A stretch of 64,000 nucleotides of DNA, taken from contig QKWP01000441.1 of assembly GCA_003550325.1 (NCBI GenBank), forward strand, positions 193,575 through 257,574. The letters run 5' to 3'. The translations under genes and the position numbers were made by a program. Positions 60,020 through 64,000 of the stretch are shown here, in pieces. The DNA is from Gigaspora rosea. Its lineage: Eukaryota; Glomeromycota; Glomeromycetes; Diversisporales; Gigasporaceae. How positions within the stretch are numbered: position 1 is the stretch's first letter; each line of letters starts with the position of its first letter. The notes under the pieces were generated by a model, which saw only the letters and a list, made by a program, of their open reading frames with translations, had not been told where the DNA came from and did no database searches.

Positions 60020-60159
60020 ATTATAAGTGAGTTTAAAATTTTGTATATGTTGGTCAAATAAGATATTATATTCAAATTTTATAAAAAAAGAAAGCATTTA
60101 AAAATAAATAAAATTTAAATATATTTTTTAATATTAATAAAGCTTTTTGAAACATAGTA

Positions 60160-60322
60160 AGGGCACTGACATTTATTATTTAATATCTATTTATATAAAG
60201 GCTTATCTTCACCTCTAGGTAAGATCTTTAGCTAAATTTAATTGGCTAAAATTTTTATATAAGGTGAAATTTGGTTTGAGTTTCCACTTTCTAAAATATT
60301 ATCTAATAAATATTAGCACTCT
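60160..60322. mobile_element. 165-bp MITE, copy 4
   Basis: AGGGCACTGACATTTATTAT at the left and, reversed, AGAGTGCTAATATTTATTAG at the right; the interior is diverged from the other three. Confidence 0.7.
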
Positions 60323-60906
60323 AAAAAATGATTAAAAAAACTATGCAATACCCAATCAAATTTCTAAAACAAGATCTTTAAATTTTAAATTATACAAAAA
60401 TATTATAGTCTATAATATTTTGCTTAGTATTAAAATAAATGCAAATTACTAAGATATAAAAAAAATATACATATATAAAAAAAATATGGATATATAAAGA
60501 AAATATGTACAGTATATAAAAATAAAGAATAAAATATAAAGGTAAAATGCTAGGATACTAGAACCTGAACTAGAATCTGTTTTTCAAATTTGAAAAAAAA
60601 AGAAAATATAATAGTAATAAAAAAAAAAGTAAAAAAAAATATAGTAATAGAAATAGTTATAGAAAGAGCAATATAAAGAAATAGAAAAAAAATATGAAAA
60701 TAAAATTAGATAATAATAGTAGTAATAGAAAAGAAAATATAAAAATAAAATTTTTTAAAATATATAATATACTGTATTAAATAAATAGTACTATATAGAG
60801 CAGGAATAGTAATAATCTGAAATGACCCAAATGTCTCAAATAACTAGTAATGATTATTTTATATTCAGATAACCTATAGAAAGTTATTTAATATTTGTTA
60901 AATGCG

Positions 60907-62116
60907 AACTCTTTCCAACGATTCCTCGTACCAAATTTTCCAAGAACTCAGACCTACGAAAACTATGCAGTTAACATATTTATGCACAACAAAACTCTAC
61001 CAAAGCTGCTGTTGGGTACAAAGTCCATTCACTGTATGTTCTGCGACTGAAATAGAGATGAAAAAGAACAGCAGACTTAAAAGCGAGGCACCTTGGCGGG
61101 CTTGGGTGCTATTGAGCAAAGACATAGCAGAGAAACTTTGGAGCTTTGTCAAGGTCTATGGATATGAAAATAGAAGTAGATACTTGGTTAGATATGTTAT
61201 TTTGCACAGCGTAACTCTTACAACTCCTTTATTTTGGTACTCGTTTTCTGGTACTGCGACAATACACCCACTATCATATTCTCGCTTAAAGTTTTTTTTT
61301 CTGGAATTTTGGATGGAAAATGGGAAATTCGGCATACCCCTCCAAAAGATCGGCATTGTTGTTCCTATCCTAATTGGGAAGAAGGCATCCAGGTGGATAA
61401 ACAGGAATGGACGTGTAATGAGACGTGGCACATAGGTGTAGGCAGATTTGCAGAGATTAAATTTCAGATTGTTCCATTAGTTTCTTTTTTATATATAATA
61501 CTCTGGCGAGGCGTTTCCTTGCGCAGTGTTATATAATTTTTATCACTAGAATATTCTCGAATATTCTTCTGTCGTCTTTCCGTTTTTCTTTACTTTCTTT
61601 TTTCTTTTCTTTTTTCTTCGAGTATATGTATATCAGGCCATATTTTTTTTTATGCTTTTTTCATCTTGTTCTTTTTTCATTTTGGTTTTTCGCTTAGGTT
61701 ATGTAGTATTTCCCCCTTTTATTCTTTCCTTCTCTTTTCGTTTCTCTCTTTACCCTTTCTTTCAATTTGTTTTTTCTCTTTTTTCTTTAGTTGTATAACG
61801 CAGATATTAGTTAGATAACTATTCTGCCAGGATCTAGGTGGAAGAAGTTTATAAGAAAAAAGGCGGTCATGACGAGCCGTGGAACTCAGCTAATGATCTA
61901 GCGATAGAGGGGTTTGGAAGAATCCTGGCAATAGTGAAGCTAATTCTACTCTGGCAGGTCACAGACAGGTGCTTTTAAGTAACCGGATGAGCTGTTTTTT
62001 AAATGTAAGCCTAGAAGAAGCCGGAGGGTAGTAATAGCATTTGATAATATAACTAACCTACTATTATGAATAAAAAATGGCATGATCACCAGGCTAATAT
62101 TTAAAAAAAAAAAAAA
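60907..62116 (+). mobile_element. Retroposon R1, full-length copy 2
   Basis: Starts AACTCTTTCCAACGATTCC, as does the copy at 30933, and ends in polyA (62103-62117). A perfect 16-bp duplication ATATTTGTTAAATGCG lies at 60891-60906 and 62117-62132. The 5' half holds an open frame (60902-61435, 177 codons counted from the duplication), homologous over 60 residues to 31080-31260. A pyrimidine-rich zone (61560-61800) and AATAAAAAATGGCATGA precede the tail. Confidence 0.8.
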
Positions 62117-62132
62117 ATATTTGTTAAATGCG

Positions 62133-63435
62133 GGTGTGGCGACATAGTGTAGTTGGATTGTTGTCACCCCAAAGTAGTTGTAACAAAAGTACAGAGTTCA
62201 AATCCCACTGGAGATGATTTTGAAAAATTTACTTGTGTTACGGTAACCTGGACTCTTAGCTCAGATGTACAAATCTGTTTCCTGGGTTATACCAACTCGT
62301 ATTGGAAGCTCTGGCGCTGTGTTATGCACTGAACTGGGCGTATAAATCCTGGGAAGCGCAGCGCTGTATTATGCACAGAACCGTAGGACAAAAGGAAACC
62401 ATATTTGGCAAAATTCAAATAAAGAGGTAGCTGACTTTTGATGGTACCCAAACAGGAATCGGATGGGGACTAACTGGTTCGCACTGACTAGAAGCGGACT
62501 TACAACAAAAGGGTTTATGGTGGACCCTACCAACCGGACCGTCGGAGTCGCACCGGAGGAAAAGGACATGTGTTGTGAAATCATATACCAGGGGATGGGA
62601 GTCCCTAGGTTCGCTAGGGCAGACCAACCCTTCCAGGTCTTCGGATTGGAAGTAGGAAAGCGACTAGGAGAAAGAAAGTTCCGGGGGAAAGAAACCAAAA
62701 GAGGATCAGGGTGGTACTGGAATCATGTGAACTTTACAAAGGCAGAAGTAGGTAATAATAGCGATTGCAAGTAACCCCTGACTGCAAGTTGTTTGCCTCG
62801 ATGAATGCGTACGTTACCAAAGTGTAGGTGATACCTGTGTGGGACGGGAAAATGCTCTACCAAGTTTCCCACTGAGGATAAACTAGTCCTAAGGATGCGG
62901 TTAGTATCCAGAACAGTGTTTCGGTGATACAAGATAAACCGGCAGGAGGCAGAAGATCAGAGGGTTTAAATAGGTAATGCCAGTATGTGGGTTACAGGTA
63001 TGGCAGCTAGAGTGAACCTTCGGGTGGCTACTTAAATAGACAGACAACCAAAAGTTGCAGGGTGGCTAGTTGTACTTATACATGAGGACGAAAGCATTTC
63101 AGGTTCTAAAACCCGAAATTAAAATTTGAAGACGAAATTGTTTTTGATCTATTTTACTTAAAAGATGAAATTATTTGATACTTTTTTTGAATAGACGAAA
63201 TTATAAGGAACATATCTATATAAATTTTATTTGCTCTTCTTTATAAAAAATTTTAATTTTCTCTAATGAAAACGAAATAGACCTTTTTCAAAAATCAATT
63301 TTGGTGGCATTACTAGTTGTACTCTCATCAATGTACGAATGTCAGATTTCCCACCATGTAGAGTGCCGAGGTCTAATATATCTTGAATAAAAGCCAATCC
63401 CCAAAGTGGGCACTTTGACACTAAAAAAAATATAT
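62133..63435 (+). mobile_element. tRNA-headed SINE, variant copy 4
   Basis: Head GGTGTGGCGACATAGTGTAG then TTGG (A box) and AGAGTTCAAATCCCAC (B box). The 3' part shares GGTATGGCAGCTAG and CTTCGGGTGGCTACTTAAAT with the other SINE copies. Its last 100 bp differ (GAATAAAAGCCAATCCCC, polyA), so it is a subfamily with a swapped tail. It was inserted into the duplication left by R1: ATATTTGTTAAATGC recurs at 63436-63450. It carries a 239-bp MITE at 63077-63315. Without that it is about 1.06 kb. Confidence 0.8.
63077..63315. mobile_element. 239-bp MITE with 8-bp duplication, copy 2
   Basis: Begins TATACATGAGGACGAAAG, ends TTTTGGTGGCATTACTA, flanked by perfect GTTGTACT (63069-63076, 63316-63323). 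It is similar throughout to 23937-24173. Confidence 0.9.
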
Positions 63436-63601
63436 ATATTTGTTAAATGCATTTTACCAAATTTAAAACAAGTAAAATCTGGGTACTAAAGTTACAGAAA
63501 AGTACAGAATAGTGACAGTATATAGGCTTAAGATACTTACTCAATATGGCAGAAATAGCTATGGCTTGAGATATGGATTCTTTGCAAAGTATACTAGTAG
63601 A

Positions 63602-63862
63602 CAGTATTGTCATATCTACTATGTTCAAGACTTTTTTTTACCCATATCTATATCCAAATGTCCATAGTGTCCACAACTGTCCAAAGAATATAAAATTTAA
63701 TAAATTAGTTTAAAAAAGATATAATTATATATTTTTTATAGTTCTGAATATTTTTCTAAAAAAAAAAAAATAGGTTATTTTAAGTAATTTAGATTTATTT
63801 TTTTGTTCACAATTGTCTACAATTGTCTACAAATTGTTCAAAGCTGTCCTGTGACAATACTG
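63602..63862. mobile_element. hAT-like MITE O (TGTCCA)
   Basis: Ends CAGTATTGTCATATC and, reversed, CAGTATTGTCACAGGAC. The flanks CTAGTAGA (63594-63601) and CTAGTAGG (63863-63870) form an 8-bp duplication with one mismatch. TGTCCA, TTGTCTACAATTGTC and TTGTTCA words occur at both ends. The terminus is shared with G1 and G2. Confidence 0.8.
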
Positions 63863-63914
63863 CTAGTAGGTACACAAGCATTTCATACTAGAAGCAAAAA
63901 TTGCCTACTTAGCA

Positions 63915-64000
63915 ATAGGGTTCTGCAATTTGATTTGATTTTCAAATATTTGAATCAAATATTTGATCAAATTCAAATTCAAATTTGACTATATTTGATT
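63915..64000. mobile_element. hAT-like MITE E2, cut by window end
   Basis: TAGGGTTCTGCAATTTGATT begins a stretch almost identical to the left 85 bp of E1 (36054), with CAAATATTTGAATCAAATAT. Its right end lies beyond the window. Confidence 0.8.

Noticed and set aside
62463-62774. 103-codon frame in the variant SINE
   Set aside because: It lies in the body of a polymerase III-type retroposon, is absent from other copies, and overlaps minus-strand frames of equal length; chance in a GC-richer stretch.

Overview
The window is very AT-rich eukaryotic DNA, best explained as part of a Glomeromycotina (arbuscular mycorrhizal fungus, Rhizophagus/Gigaspora type) genome. The clues are a Sel1-repeat/protein-kinase gene relic of the type expanded in these fungi, a lone gene for a divergent HMG-box protein, and a LINE whose reverse transcriptase carries the MSKAYDSV, GIDQ-ET and YIDD motifs. 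All assignments come from reading the sequence; no database search was possible.

Layout. 1-4.3 kb: two large hAT-like non-autonomous elements (1138-2333, 2878-3939) and a small relative. 4.4-6.45 kb: a decayed host gene or gene pair (Sel1 repeats, then a split protein kinase). 7.3-11.6 kb: more hAT-like elements, one nested in another, and Tc1/mariner/pogo-type MITEs. 11.7-17.2 kb: the only low-repeat stretch, with the one intact gene (HMG box, 14992-16272), its pyrimidine-rich leader, a long A/T-tract 3' region, and an unidentified coding relic on the minus strand near 12.2-12.5 kb. 18-42 kb: nested fold-back elements (22.4-24.6 kb and 25.0-29.7 kb), a palindromic repeat family that recurs many times, polyA-tailed retroposons, and a tandem array of near-perfect palindromes (40.8-41.8 kb). 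42.27-56.20 kb: one LINE insertion on the minus strand, split by at least four younger elements that carry their own insertions. 56-64 kb: more MITEs, a hAT-like element packed with GGCCAATGGCC motifs, and two different retroposons stacked at the same target site.

The region works as a transposon graveyard with a readable order of insertion. Target-site duplications (TSDs) are often perfect and allow layers to be peeled off. Two features stand out. First, at least nine non-autonomous elements with 8-bp (hAT-like) TSDs are present, and most of the larger ones carry their own dense, palindromic subterminal word, as if each family used a private transposase-binding code. Second, an internal dyad module built around TCTC-N4-GAGA recurs inside fold-back elements whose termini differ. 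A third retroposon (32556-32973) appears to share its 3' tail with the LINE, which would make it a SINE/LINE pair.
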